Positions 34,421 through 45,482 of a stretch of 64,000 bases of DNA are shown piece by piece. The DNA is from Trichoplusia ni. Lineage: Eukaryota > Arthropoda > Insecta > Lepidoptera > Noctuidae. A program made the position numbers and the translations under genes. The stretch is from assembly GCF_003590095.1 (NCBI RefSeq), contig NC_039482.1, forward strand, positions 13,099,657 to 13,163,656, given 5' to 3'. The notes under the pieces were generated by a model. That model saw nothing but the letters and a program-made list of their open reading frames with translations, was not told the origin of the DNA and did no database searches. Each line of letters opens with the position of its first letter. Position 1 is the stretch's first letter.

Positions 34421-34730
34421 ACTAGCTGTTGCCCGCGACTTCGTCCCCGTGGGTAGAAGATATAATTTATGATTTATACCTGCCTTGTTTTTTTTCACAT
34501 TTTCCATTGTATCTTCGCTCCTATTAGTCGCAGCGTGATGGTTTATAGCCTAAAGCCTTCCTCGATGAATGGTCTATTCAACACAAAAATAATTTTTCAA
34601 TTTGGACCAGTAGTTTCTGAGATTAGCGCGTTCAAACAAACAAACAATCAAACAAACAAACTCTTCAGCTTTATATATATTAGTATTAGTATTAGTATAG
34701 ATTAGTATAGATTAGTATAGATTATTTTAT
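34421..34730 (+). mobile_element. LINE 3' tail, family B copy 3 with microsatellite
   Basis: Family B order as at 32921, ending 'ttcagctttatatatatta' and then an expanded (tagtatagat)/(tagtat) repeat at about 34680-34725. The tail probably seeded the microsatellite. Confidence 0.85.
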
Positions 34731-36227
34731 TCACACATTAAGTAAAATTGAACTCAGAACAAAGAAAATAAATTATTATGTTAATAACATTAAACATGGC
34801 GTATACAGATCAAAATTAAATATGGCGGTGATATTTCGCGCCAAAAAGTAATTTGGGCTTTGAATAATTAAGACTTAATGGCCGCTGAAATATTTGGGCG
34901 GGAAATAATTTTCTTGCAGGTTATGGTATTTTCTAATAAGTTTAAAGTGGGCCCTGTAGGCACAATTTAATTTAATTAAGGTTTACTTAAAAATGCTTGC
35001 GATTAAGATTTCAAAAACATAAATTTTTTGTCAAGTTTTTTACAAAATGTCTATTCTTATTCACTCGTATGAAGTGTGTGTGTGAAAGAACTACATATGA
35101 AAAAGTAGTTTTTTTAAAACGAATTCATTTTTTTTGTTCTATGTATCAAGTATTGAGTTAATAAATACTGGTTAGCTCCAACTCTGACTGCTATGCGTAG
35201 TGGAGGTTGTTGTTTAAATTTCTACCAAGGACAAAGACTTGGCGTGATGAGCACGACCATTTAATCTGTGTGTAAGAAATATTAAATTATGTTGAGTTGC
35301 GTAATAAGCTTTGCATAGTTTGAGACTAATGAAGTAATAGCTAATAAAGTATAAACAGAGCTCTTCCTCTCACCTACCAGAATGCTGTGCCCTACGGGGT
35401 CCATAATTGATCATTGTACCTAAAATTACCATCTGTAACTACATAAGGGAAGCAATAAAGTATTGAGTATTGACTGGATGTTATTGTGTGAAAACTGTTT
35501 TTATTTTGCTATCACTACCAAGTACACGCCAGGACTGTCGTCATACAGATTCTTCTACCTTTTTGCTCATCTTGCCTTCTCGGACTTAAAGGCATCTATT
35601 TAATATTTACCGTTTTTGAATATGCGTCAAATGAATATTTCTCTACTTATTTACATTCAAATGCATGTAAGTGGTATTTCTGTTCAATCACTTTTAATTG
35701 CCCTTATCGCAGATAGAAATGTCACTAACTTGTCTTAGGAGAGCATTAAACTTTAAAACTCCAACGCTTTTCCCAAATATCGTAACCAACCCTCGACTAT
35801 CAGTAATTGCATCAATATTTGTAAACACTTAACCAAATTATAAAGGGCGAATCGATAGAAGGGTCCAGATTATTAATAGACTGTAATCTTATCTCAGATG
35901 TAACTTATTAAGTTTAAGAGAAAGGTGTGACGTCACGCGATCCTAAGCCGTAAATTCAAATTGGTGTACGATAACTTTGAAGGGTTTAAACCTATCTGTA
36001 ACCCTTTGCCGTGATGCTGTTATTCTTGTTAATTGCTTCCCTAAATTAATGAATAAAATAGATATTGAAATGGTTTGGGTACAGCCATTATTCAAGTTGT
36101 GTATATTTCGTTGTGTGATTAGTTTTTTTTTCTGGCTTCCTGCAGATATCACAATTTTATAGTTTTTCTATTTTATTGATGACCTTTGAAACGAGAAGCA
36201 AAATAGCACAGAAGTTCAATAAAACCA
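34731..36227. other. Intergenic region without a supportable gene
   Basis: No gene seen. At 35375-35460 a repeat tail is recognisable ('gaatgctgtgccctacgggg', 'tccataattgatc'). It lies downstream of the cysteine-rich gene. Confidence 0.4.
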
Positions 36228-36233
36228 TTTATT
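36228..36233 (-). terminator. Poly(A) signal of the cysteine-rich gene
   Basis: AATAAA on the gene strand, 11 bases after the TAA stop (36244-36246). This gives a very short 3' UTR. Confidence 0.7.
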
Positions 36234-36243
36234 CACCAACAAC

Positions 36244-37004
36244 TTAAAAGCTAAAGCATGCTTTGTAATAAAACGGTTCCATTTCAAGGATCGTTGTTGG
36301 ATATTCAACCTCGGGGAAATACAAGGGATATTCACATTTACATTCCGTCAAACATTGGCACATAGGCGCTGGTTTGTATGTCTCGCAAACGTTGGCCGGG
36401 TCTCTGTAGCATTGGCAGTTGGTGTAGCAGTTGGTCGCCAAGTCGGCCTCGCAGGAGCAGGATGAGCAGGGCTTGCCCGTGGTGTAGGAGTTGATGCAGG
36501 GAGCAGTTGGTAACATCCATGGGTCACGGTTGGTGCAAAATGCTACGGTGGTCTAGAAAGAAGGTGGGAGTTGCTTGGGTAAAGATCTTGTATAATTCTA
36601 AGGTGACTTACAGAAGTTACAGACTCTATTTATCGAGTTGAAGAGTTTGTTTGTTTGAACAATGTTTGAAAATCAGGAACTAATGGTCCATTTAAAAAAA
36701 ATATAACTTAAATCTTCATAACACTAGGACGGTGTCCTTAGATTATTAGGACGTGTGATAAATATCAAATTAACAGTTTTAAAGTAGACTTTGTAAACAT
36801 AAAAAAAATACGATAATTTTGAAATTTAACGAAGTTATAAATAGAAAAAAAAATAGAACTAGAAATAGAAACAGAATAAATAGAAGTATAACGAAGGTTT
36901 CAAAAAAACTGTCCTTTGGGTGAGAAAAATATCAAAATAAATTGTGAAGAGTAACTTACCTTAACGAGATAGATGGAGAAAACTATGATCAAAATTTGAT
37001 TCAT
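36244..37004 (-). CDS. Small secreted cysteine-rich protein, 117 aa, two exons
   Basis: Exon 1 (36960-37004) encodes MNQILIIVFSIYLVK and ends at a GT donor; exon 2 (36244-36552) begins after CTAG and is in phase 0. The joined N-terminus, with TTVA following, is a convincing signal peptide, with likely cleavage before FCTNRDPWM. The mature part of about 98 residues has 14 cysteines, including CSSCSC, NCYTNCQCYRD and CQCLTECKCEY, so up to seven disulfides, then an acidic, tyrosine-rich end (EVEYPTTILEMEPFYYK). The pattern is not one I can assign: it lacks the usual Kunitz, TIL, defensin or chitin-binding spacing. The nested ATG further in is not the start, since the spliced leader is better. 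No partner genes are adjacent. Function is unknown; an extracellular or cuticular role is only a guess. Confidence 0.8.
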
Positions 37005-37954
37005 TTTTACACAATTATTTATTTTTCTTTACAAAAGAATTAAGTAGGTCACTGCAAATTTCCACACGTAAATAGACTCGAATCCAGACGCACTGTTTTA
37101 TTTATGTAAACTTCTAGCTAGGCGACAGGCCGACCTTAAGGTTCCGTACAATATTATTTATTAAATATCTAGAAATACTTTATAGATAGTCGTAAATTTT
37201 CCTTTCTGTTATAACCTCCAACCAAGTTCCTTTCACAGGGGGTTTCAGAAATATTTAAATATAAACAGGAAATGATAAACCTAGAATCGGTATTTCTTGT
37301 TTTCGCTCCACAATGTATAAAACCAGTAAATATAAAACCGTAAAAAATGTACACAAACACAAAACCAAATGAAATATCTTCGTACATGTAGGTAAGACAG
37401 AAATATAAAGCAGTAAAATAAAAAAAAATACATTTAAAACGCAGGGTATGCAGCCACTATAGTGAAAATGATCAAGATATACCTATCAGTTTATATGATT
37501 ACAGATCACAGAAAGCCATCTTAATAAGCCATTACATTTTCAAAAATATATATTTATACCATAGAATACTTTACCGCAATTATTGTCGGTGAAAGGCGTT
37601 TTTCTTGATGCAATGCGGAACTCTAAAACTTATCAATATTACGAAAGTGAGTTGTGTAAACGTATAAACAACTAAATACTCGTATGTGTCAGTTGGTCAA
37701 GCGATAGTTCTCTGTTAAAAACGTCACGTACTATATAAAACTAGATTTTAAATTCCTTTGAAGTTTGCGTAACAAGCATATTTTGATTTTGCTGTCATTT
37801 TAATTGGGTCTATATTGTTTTCAACTTGTGAATAAGTATTATTGTGGAGAAGTGGTTTTCTGGATGAGATAGCTGGTACGGTGGAAGGTGGTGTCTTCGA
37901 GATCGATACCTCTACTATCACTAGAAATATTTTTTGGAGCAATCCATACTTCCA

Positions 37955-38265
37955 TACTTAATATTATAAATGCGAAAGTATCTCTGTGTGTCTGAATCGC
38001 TTTCACGCCAAAACTACTGAACCGATTGCAATGAAATTTAGTACAATTTAGATTGTCTAGGATACTTTTTAACTGGAAAGAAGGTCTTTAAGGGTAGTGA
38101 GGGGCAAAGCTTTTATGAAACTTTTTTTTGGAATAGACTGGATACGGCTTTGTTATTTGGCTTAAATATTATTTATTTAAGTCAATATAGAAGTAAATCT
38201 GTCTGTCCCTCTTTGTGAAATAAAATCCACACGGACGGACGGTGTCGCGGGCAACAGCTAGTTAT
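37955..38265 (-). mobile_element. LINE 3' tail, reversed, related to families B and C
   Basis: On the plus strand it opens 'atattataaatgcgaaagt', 'aactactgaaccgattgc' and closes 'gtgtcgcgggcaacagctag', which is the start word of family B read backwards. It has its own internal part ('aggatactttttaactgg'). Confidence 0.75.
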
Positions 38266-38512
38266 GTTATAAATACACAGACTGCTCAAAAGTCTCTCCA
38301 GCAAAACCGACTCGCCCTCGTGTCGGGTTACCAATTAATGAAGTCTGCACATTAACTAACACAAACTTCAAGTCCCAAATTAAACAAATACAATATTTTT
38401 TAACCTTGTATCACAGCATGTTAAAGTCATACTGCAAGTTCTAACCTCGCCATAAAATACTAGCAAGAGGATACCAACAGTAAATCAAGCTTGAACAGCC
38501 CCGCAGACATTA

Positions 38513-38548
38513 CCCCCCCCTCCCACTAGGTAGATACGGAGGGGGGGC
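38513..38548. repeat. C-run/G-run hairpin
   Basis: CCCCCCCTCC (38514-38523) pairs exactly with GGAGGGGGGG (38538-38547) around a 14-base loop. On either strand this gives a very GC-rich stem in AT-rich surroundings. The long G-run could also take part in G-quadruplexes. Confidence 0.8.
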
Positions 38549-38678
38549 AATAAACCACCCCGCGACATATCATTACCTTGAAAACGTAACATCTTTTATT
38601 TTCTTTAAAATACATTATTTATCTTTTTACCTAGACTCGTAAATGTGTCAGGTATTTTCTTGGGTTTTATTTTGAAAC

Positions 38679-38938
38679 TAGCTGTTGCCCGCGACTTCGT
38701 CCCCGTGGGTAGAAGATATAAGTTATGATTTAGGTATACCTGCCCGGTTTTTTTCTCATTTTCCATTGTATCTTAGCTCCTATTAGTCGCAGCGTGATGG
38801 TTTATAGCCTAAAGCCTTCCTCGATGAATGGTTTATTCAACACAAAAAGAATTTTTAAATTTGGACCAGTTCCTGAGATTAGCGCGTTTAAACAAAAAAA
38901 CAAACAAACTCTTCAGCTTTATATATTAGTATAGATAT
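38679..38938 (+). mobile_element. LINE 3' tail, family B copy 4
   Basis: Same word order as at 34421 ('cgtccccgtgggtagaag', 'gtcgcagcgtgatggttta', 'gagattagcgcgttta'), with a short deletion at 'gaccagttcctgag'. The start variant 'cgtccccgtggg' links it to copies 3 and 5. Confidence 0.85.
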
Positions 38939-39972
38939 AAGCAACGTAGGTACTTTTTGTGTTTAGTCTATTTTTAAGAAATTGTGTGACAATGTGTGAC
39001 ATAGTTATGTATTCTACTTAGAAGATTATGAATAGTTTTATGATTTAAACAAGATTTTCTTAAAAATGTTCAGAAATTGAAAGAAACTACTTTCTGTGAA
39101 AAATTTTTCAAACGATATTTTGACAAAGCTTCAAGAGCTTATACTTTTTACTTTTAAACTTTACTTTAAGTTGGGTAAAAAACTCAAAATTACTACTTAA
39201 CCTCTTTAAAAATGTATAGGCTTAGCTACAATTTTTAAAACTTATTATTTACAGAAACGCGCCTTCAATCACGCCTAAATTCAACATTATTCATTGCAGT
39301 AGTGGTAGAATTCTCTTCTCAGTATAAATGTAAATCTAGATTTAAGCTACTTTCTAGGACCAAGGCGTATTGTGTAAGTAACTCCGCAATAAGGAAGATA
39401 CAAACTGAATATTTAATGCAGCCTCTGTATATGGGCCGTAAACCTGGGCCACATCTAATATACAAGGCAAAGCCTACCACCAAGTCTTAAAGAAAGATTA
39501 TTGCAAGCGTCTGAGCGAGATAGCGCATATTGTAGTGTATATCGGCATCTCTTTTCCACACCGGCAATAACTTTAAGAGAGAATGGTAGCTCAAAAGGCC
39601 TTGTTTCAAGGTAGTACTTCCCTACCTGCAACTACTAGTAATATTATTAAGAAAACTCGGAAACATTCGTTGCGCGTTTCATTACATTTTTACGACTTCA
39701 TTTGATAATTTAAGTATTGACCTTTAAACTAACACGTCGCTTGTTTATAACTAAATCTATAAAATGAAATTATGTAATGTAATGGTGCCTGTTATAACAT
39801 CACTGCGTATAGGTAGAGATAGATTTAAGTTCATCCTTTACCCGTCGCGTTATCTTGTTTATTATAATAGTGACTGAAATTTATAATATCAACAATTTTT
39901 GCCAAGTGATTGCTCAGTTCGTTCAAACTAGAGTTAAAATTAACATGCAAAATATGAAATGTAAAATAACTG

Positions 39973-40025
39973 ACTCATAGTGGTTTCTTAGGTTTACGCG
40001 AATGTTAGACATAGAAATAAAACAA
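39973..40025 (+). mobile_element. Penelope-like terminal fragment
   Basis: 'agtggtttcttaggtttacg' continuing 'cgaatgttagacat' and 'gaaataaaac'. The same words occur inverted at 41703-41742, at the end of the longer fragment. They are therefore pieces of the same element family in opposite orientation, about 1.7 kb apart. Confidence 0.7.
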
Positions 40026-40431
40026 CTTTACTTTAATTTTAGAGACACAATAAAAAAATCGAGTCGCTATCGCCGCGCACACGCGTTAGGACTTCTACAC
40101 TTTATTTGCTCTCCACCTTATAAATACAAGATCAGCTGTTCCGCAGACAGAGATAGTCAATAATGCAGCGATGCGGTCTTTCGGTAGCGTAGCTTGGATT
40201 CTACACCAATTAAAATAGTCAGCCATGTTCGTTGAGCTGTCTCCCGGGAAATCTGATTCGTGGCTGAAATCAAATTAATTCTGGTTTATTCGAACAGAGG
40301 ATACCGCATCGAGCATTCATGTTAATTCAACCCGACCACAGATAAAATACGTAGACGGATTCCGTTTAAAGGAAATGAACGCGTTATTTCAGGAAATCAA
40401 ATTTTCTGTATTCGTATCTTTGAAGTCATTT

Positions 40432-40678
40432 TCATCATTGGCCTAGCCTTTTCCCAACTATGTTGGGGTCGGCTACCAGTCCAACCGGTTTCAGCTGAGT
40501 ACCTGTGTTTTACAAGGAGCGACTGCCTATCTGACCTCCTCAACCCACTTACCTGGGCAACACGACACCCCTTGGTTAGACTGGCTGTCAGACTTTTTCA
40601 AGCTTCTGACTACCTGTAACGACTATCAAAGATGTAGGAATAACAGCCGGGATCCACAATTTAACGTGCCTTCCGAAT
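40432..40678 (-). mobile_element. tRNA-derived SINE, family A copy 3, 5'-truncated
   Basis: On the plus strand it starts 'cattggcctagccttttccc' and ends 'acgtgccttccgaa', i.e. the 3' two thirds of family A read backwards. The tRNA-like head is missing, as expected from incomplete reverse transcription. Confidence 0.85.
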
Positions 40679-41410
40679 CTTTAAAGTACAGGTATAAATA
40701 GTTCTAGTATCCTATCTATAGTTTATTCTAACATATTTTGAAGTTACATTGTTACTTACAAAATTATGGACATAAAGTAATCTGAAATAAACGAATTTAA
40801 TTAATTTATTTAAAGTAATTGTTTGATTATAAATCTTAACCGGAAAAAGCATTTTCACATTAATTCCAAACATTAATTCTTACCAGCCAATGATAGTACG
40901 GAATCTATATTCTGTCGTTGGCTTATCTCGTTTTAAAAAAAAAAACAAAAAACGTCGAAATGATTGCCATTCTAAGTGCCTAATTGTATTAGAAAGAGGA
41001 AAAGGGAACACTCGGTTGGCACAACGCTGATGTAATTCGACAAATTGCTAGACAATGGAACCTTTCTTCACTAATAAAGCAATATATTCTAGGAATTACT
41101 TTAAGACAACGAACTTTACCTGAAAAATAATCAAATTGAAGTAGTCCTTTGACAAACTTAAAGTAGTCGTAGTACTTCTTTGAATTATCCGGAAGCCAAC
41201 ACCTAAATCTAAAAATATGTCTGTTTTTAATTTTCATTTTGGAATGCACTACAATGGACTACGTACGTCTCTTTCTCAATTTCCCATTTTTACTCGCCCA
41301 AAACAAATCTGTTGCTGTCATGTACTTAGGTATACACCCATAATACAAGTCTTAAATTTTCAAATGAAATTAATCATCATCTACTTTACGTGAACAATAA
41401 GATACTCTCT

Positions 41411-41745
41411 TTAAATTGAAATGAAACGACTTTTACGGATTTTATCGCGGTTTAATTTTTGGTTTTAGTTCCCGACGTTTCGACACCTTTGCAGGTATCA
41501 TGGTCACGGGCAGACTGAGATGGTGTTCGTCTTGACAGAAGATGTTGCTCGTTCTACCTTCATATTTTTAATTAATTATTTATGGTCCGACCTACGCAGT
41601 ATGAGCTCACTGTGTCGTGATGTCTTGCAGCGCTGCTCTTGGGTTTAGCTTTGAGTTTTTGTATTATTGGGTCCGCGATAAAATCCGTAAAAGTCGTTTC
41701 ATTACAATGTCTAGCATTCGCGTAAACCTAAGAAACCACTATACT
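41411..41745 (-). mobile_element. Penelope-like element fragment with inverted ends and hammerhead-like motif
   Basis: 'aatgaaacgacttttacgg' and 'attttatcgcgg' at the left (41420-41452) recur inverted at the right (about 41672-41705). Between them on the minus strand lies 'catgatacctgcaaaggtg' followed by 'tcgaaacgtcgggaacta'. This arrangement is like the hammerhead-type motif reported in Penelope-like element termini: a TGAT core, a small stem (ACCT-gcaa-AGGT), and CGAAAC-GTC. No reverse transcriptase is present. The family assignment comes from memory of this repeat in moths. Confidence 0.6.
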
Positions 41746-44700
41746 CTCTTTAAAATTATCAGTACTTAGCGACCCAGTTCGAAACACTTCAGGATTTATT
41801 TAACTGAAGCTAAATTACGCTACATACTCTGTAGCGACTTACAAAGCGTCGTAAATAAGCCAACTCCAGCCTACTTTCATTAATGAGATTAAGAAGTTTT
41901 AAAAACGTTTTTGTATCAGCTCGCTTCTCAAATATTAATGCTTCGCGAAGTTCGCGGAAATTCGGTCTTAAGGAAAACTGGAGTCGATAACATGGACGTT
42001 GTGTCAGAACCAGTTTTTAGCAACGGATTTGGATAATATATTAAGAGGTTCTACAAAATGATACCTTTTTTATCATTTCTTTGATATTAGGGAATAATAA
42101 GCGCTCTACGTGTTGTTCGAAGTTTTTTTTTCATCAAATCATAGAATAGGTCAATATACCAAGTTCCAAAAAAATTACCCGAATTGAACGTAACTTTGGT
42201 AAATTCGGCGTTTCAGAAAATAAAAATATTTGTATCGTTTGAAAAATGTAAAGTTTATGTTGGTAAATTCGTCTTGTCTAGTCAAGCAATCAAAACCTCC
42301 CTCAGAACGATTCCTTCGAAGAGTTTTAAAACAAAATATTGTCTTAAAATCTTCTGTATCTTTAGCGAAGAGAACAAAGTAACGTGTTTATCAAGTTGGT
42401 CCATATTTCACGTCAGATTTAACAAAAGCCGAACAAAATGACAGTGACTTTAACTCTGTTTCAATTGATCTGTTCATAGAAAATGTGGGTTCAACGTGGG
42501 CGTCATTCAAAAACGCGTAGAGGAATTTATCAGGTATTTTTTTGGCTGTTGTTGTTTATTTTAACTTAGCTTCGTTGGTTGAAAAACTGGATCAAAATCA
42601 CTTTGATAAATTAATTTAGTGAAGTTTTACTATGTTAGCAGAAGACTTAGAATGTCGGAGATGGGTTTTTGTTTAAGTATAGCTATACAGACTAATTACA
42701 ATTGTTTTTGTGGGTGTGTCGTGTCTTTTTTTACCCACCAACAAAATGATGACTGTAACAACTGTTGCTTAACCTCGATTATTATTTGTTATTATTACAT
42801 AGGGGCGGCAGACGGCAACAAGTAATTGCGCGCGGAGTAACAAATTCCCGATCTTCAAACGTACTCCGTTTCAGAATGGTTGATGCCATTAATTGAATTC
42901 TCATTATTTTTATAAATGTAAGGCTTTCCAAGTTTTCTATTCTTTTCGAATACACATCTAGTTGTAAGACACAGTTTACGATGTATGGTGGCGGTCCGCA
43001 GTGCGTCGCTCCGGTCTCGTGCGGTTATTTATGACTTACCGTCTAGAAACACTCGTTAAATGTTATGTTTACAATAAATATTTGTGTTCTCCTAGATTTG
43101 TGGCTCTATGAATCGTCTTCTTGAAATACTTGATGTCGTTAGCAGAGATATTTGAAATTTTTTTTTTCTGATAGATTTTTATCCTATTTCTTTTATATTT
43201 TTTTTTTTGGTAGTTTTGTGCGAATTTAAGTTTATTTTTTGCCCTACACGTAGATTTATAGACTTACCGCTCTGGTTTAGATTAACCTTTATCATCATGA
43301 CCGGCTGGATGTCGGTTATAGCTGCAAAAACATTCCCCTTCTTAAACGCAATCGGATAGAAGTAGCCTATGTACCAAATTGTATGTACCTTTAATACCAA
43401 ATTTCATAGAAAAAAGTCCAGCCGTTTGGACGTGAAAAAGTATTAAACGTACTCACTCACACACACACAAACATTCAAATTCTTTCATTTATTATTTTAG
43501 AGTTTTTTTTTCGGGTTCATCTGGTTTTTTACTCGTGCCCTCAAAACGTGTTCTCGAAAGAATGAAACAACTGTCCATTTATCGATAATATTTATTTTCA
43601 ATTCAATAGTGATTGACTATTATTAGGAATGCGGTGTACACAGTTATTATATTAAAATATATGTATTTCCAAAGCTATCGTCCATTTTACAGCGGAAGTG
43701 ATATGTAACATGTATATACAAGATGGCCGTTCAATTTTAAATATAAAAATATATATTTCGCTTTATATAACACTGGGAAAAATATTTTGATCAATTTTAC
43801 ACAAGGTTGTGTAAGTTGACCAAAAAGACACGTGTATTTTTTCATATTATAATCGAAATTATAAAATGAAAACGTAAGAGTGAGATGTTTAAGCAAAAAA
43901 TATATTAGCATAATTTAAACAATAAATATCAATATATCTTTGCTTTAATCATCAATTATAAGAAAATAGAATATTATTATACTTTTGAAAAAAGTAACAA
44001 AATATAATTTAAACAAAAAATTATACAGTTTAATGTTTTTTAATCACGTTGTGCTTACATTTAATAAAACACGTGTTTTAAAACAGCTGAGCGGAAATAC
44101 ACGTGCTTGGCTAAAGTACTTCTTATACCGCCAACGAAATGATATAGTTTACTGTAACGAAATAGACACGTCCTGAAATTATAGGTGCTGAACTGCGAAT
44201 TAGTGTCACAATAATTCAAAGGACCTGTATTTAGTACTATAGTAAACTTTACTTCAAAAAGAGTCCTTTAATTAAATTGTTTTTAATTCGTTTCAGATTT
44301 CCCTCTGTTGCTTTGTCTATACTATATTTGATGTGTATAAGAATATCTAAAATGTCTTAGTATTATTGGTATTCAAATAAATGTTCTATATTGTCGCAGT
44401 TATCTTAAAACCATTTTGATTTATGAATAACGCTGTAAGCAGACCTTCAACATAGTATTTTTATGTAGAACGCAATTATATTTGTACATGTTAAGTACCT
44501 ATAGGATGTGCTATCACAACTCTCTATTTTGATGAAACAATATTTGTATTAAAACGTAATGTACCCTTAGGTAATCATAAAATAAAAATACATTGTTACA
44601 GAAATAATAATCACTGTGTGACAATCATAATTATTAAACGACCATCTTATTAGCGGAAAATATACGAACTATTTATTAATAAGAGAAAAATTATTTTAAT

Positions 44701-45482
44701 AATTGGCACCGAGACAATAAATATCTAAATTATTATATTTCAGAACCACTATTATTATTCTGTTTTATTATTAACTTACGTTATAATGAATTGGCGAAAA
44801 CAATTTGACAAGATGATCACAAAATCACAGGAGATTTTCAATTCCAATGAAGCAACATTTTTTACAAATAACCTATAATTTTCATGTCTTTTCAAATGAA
44901 ATACTCAAAATCAGTCGTGCGCGAGAAACAATTCAGTTTTCTATTGTTTGCAGAACTTGGTTTATTATTATTTAAATAATACTTTGTACTAATTAGGATT
45001 ACTACTTAAGTTGTTAATTGTAAAATGGCTGATGATACGATAACTACTTAAAAATCCTGTAAGGTAAGCAATGGAATATTTTTCTTTTATTATAAGCTCT
45101 GTTAAATAGAATCTAGGCCAATATGAACAACATTGAGATACAGTATACAATTGTTATTAAACTTTAAACAACGATAATCAATTCTAAATACGTATTATTT
45201 AAAACTTTGAGATATAAGCATAGAAGTTCTAAAAACAATAGAAAACATGAAAAAAAAACAACTAACTTATGTTTAGCACAATATCCATTCAGGTAGATAT
45301 AAGAAATATATTTACAATAGTTTGAGTATCAAGAATATTTGAATATGTTCTGCTTTACTTGTAAAGCTGGGTACAACCTTATTTGTTGTACTTTCGTGGT
45401 ACAACTGTAGTTGTGATCAGATGTGATGCGTCGCTGCTTGAGCGGTAGACGAGGATCCAGCACTTATCTAAAGGAACTTGTC

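Larger units (their letters stand above)
38940..45470. other. Long AT-rich region with repeats, no gene seen
   Basis: No coding region can be supported. Repeats inside are annotated separately: the Penelope-like pieces and a reversed SINE A. The part from 43100 to 45470 is very AT-rich with several AATAAA words on the minus strand, and may include a long 3' UTR of the coiled-coil gene that ends at 45483. Confidence 0.4.
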
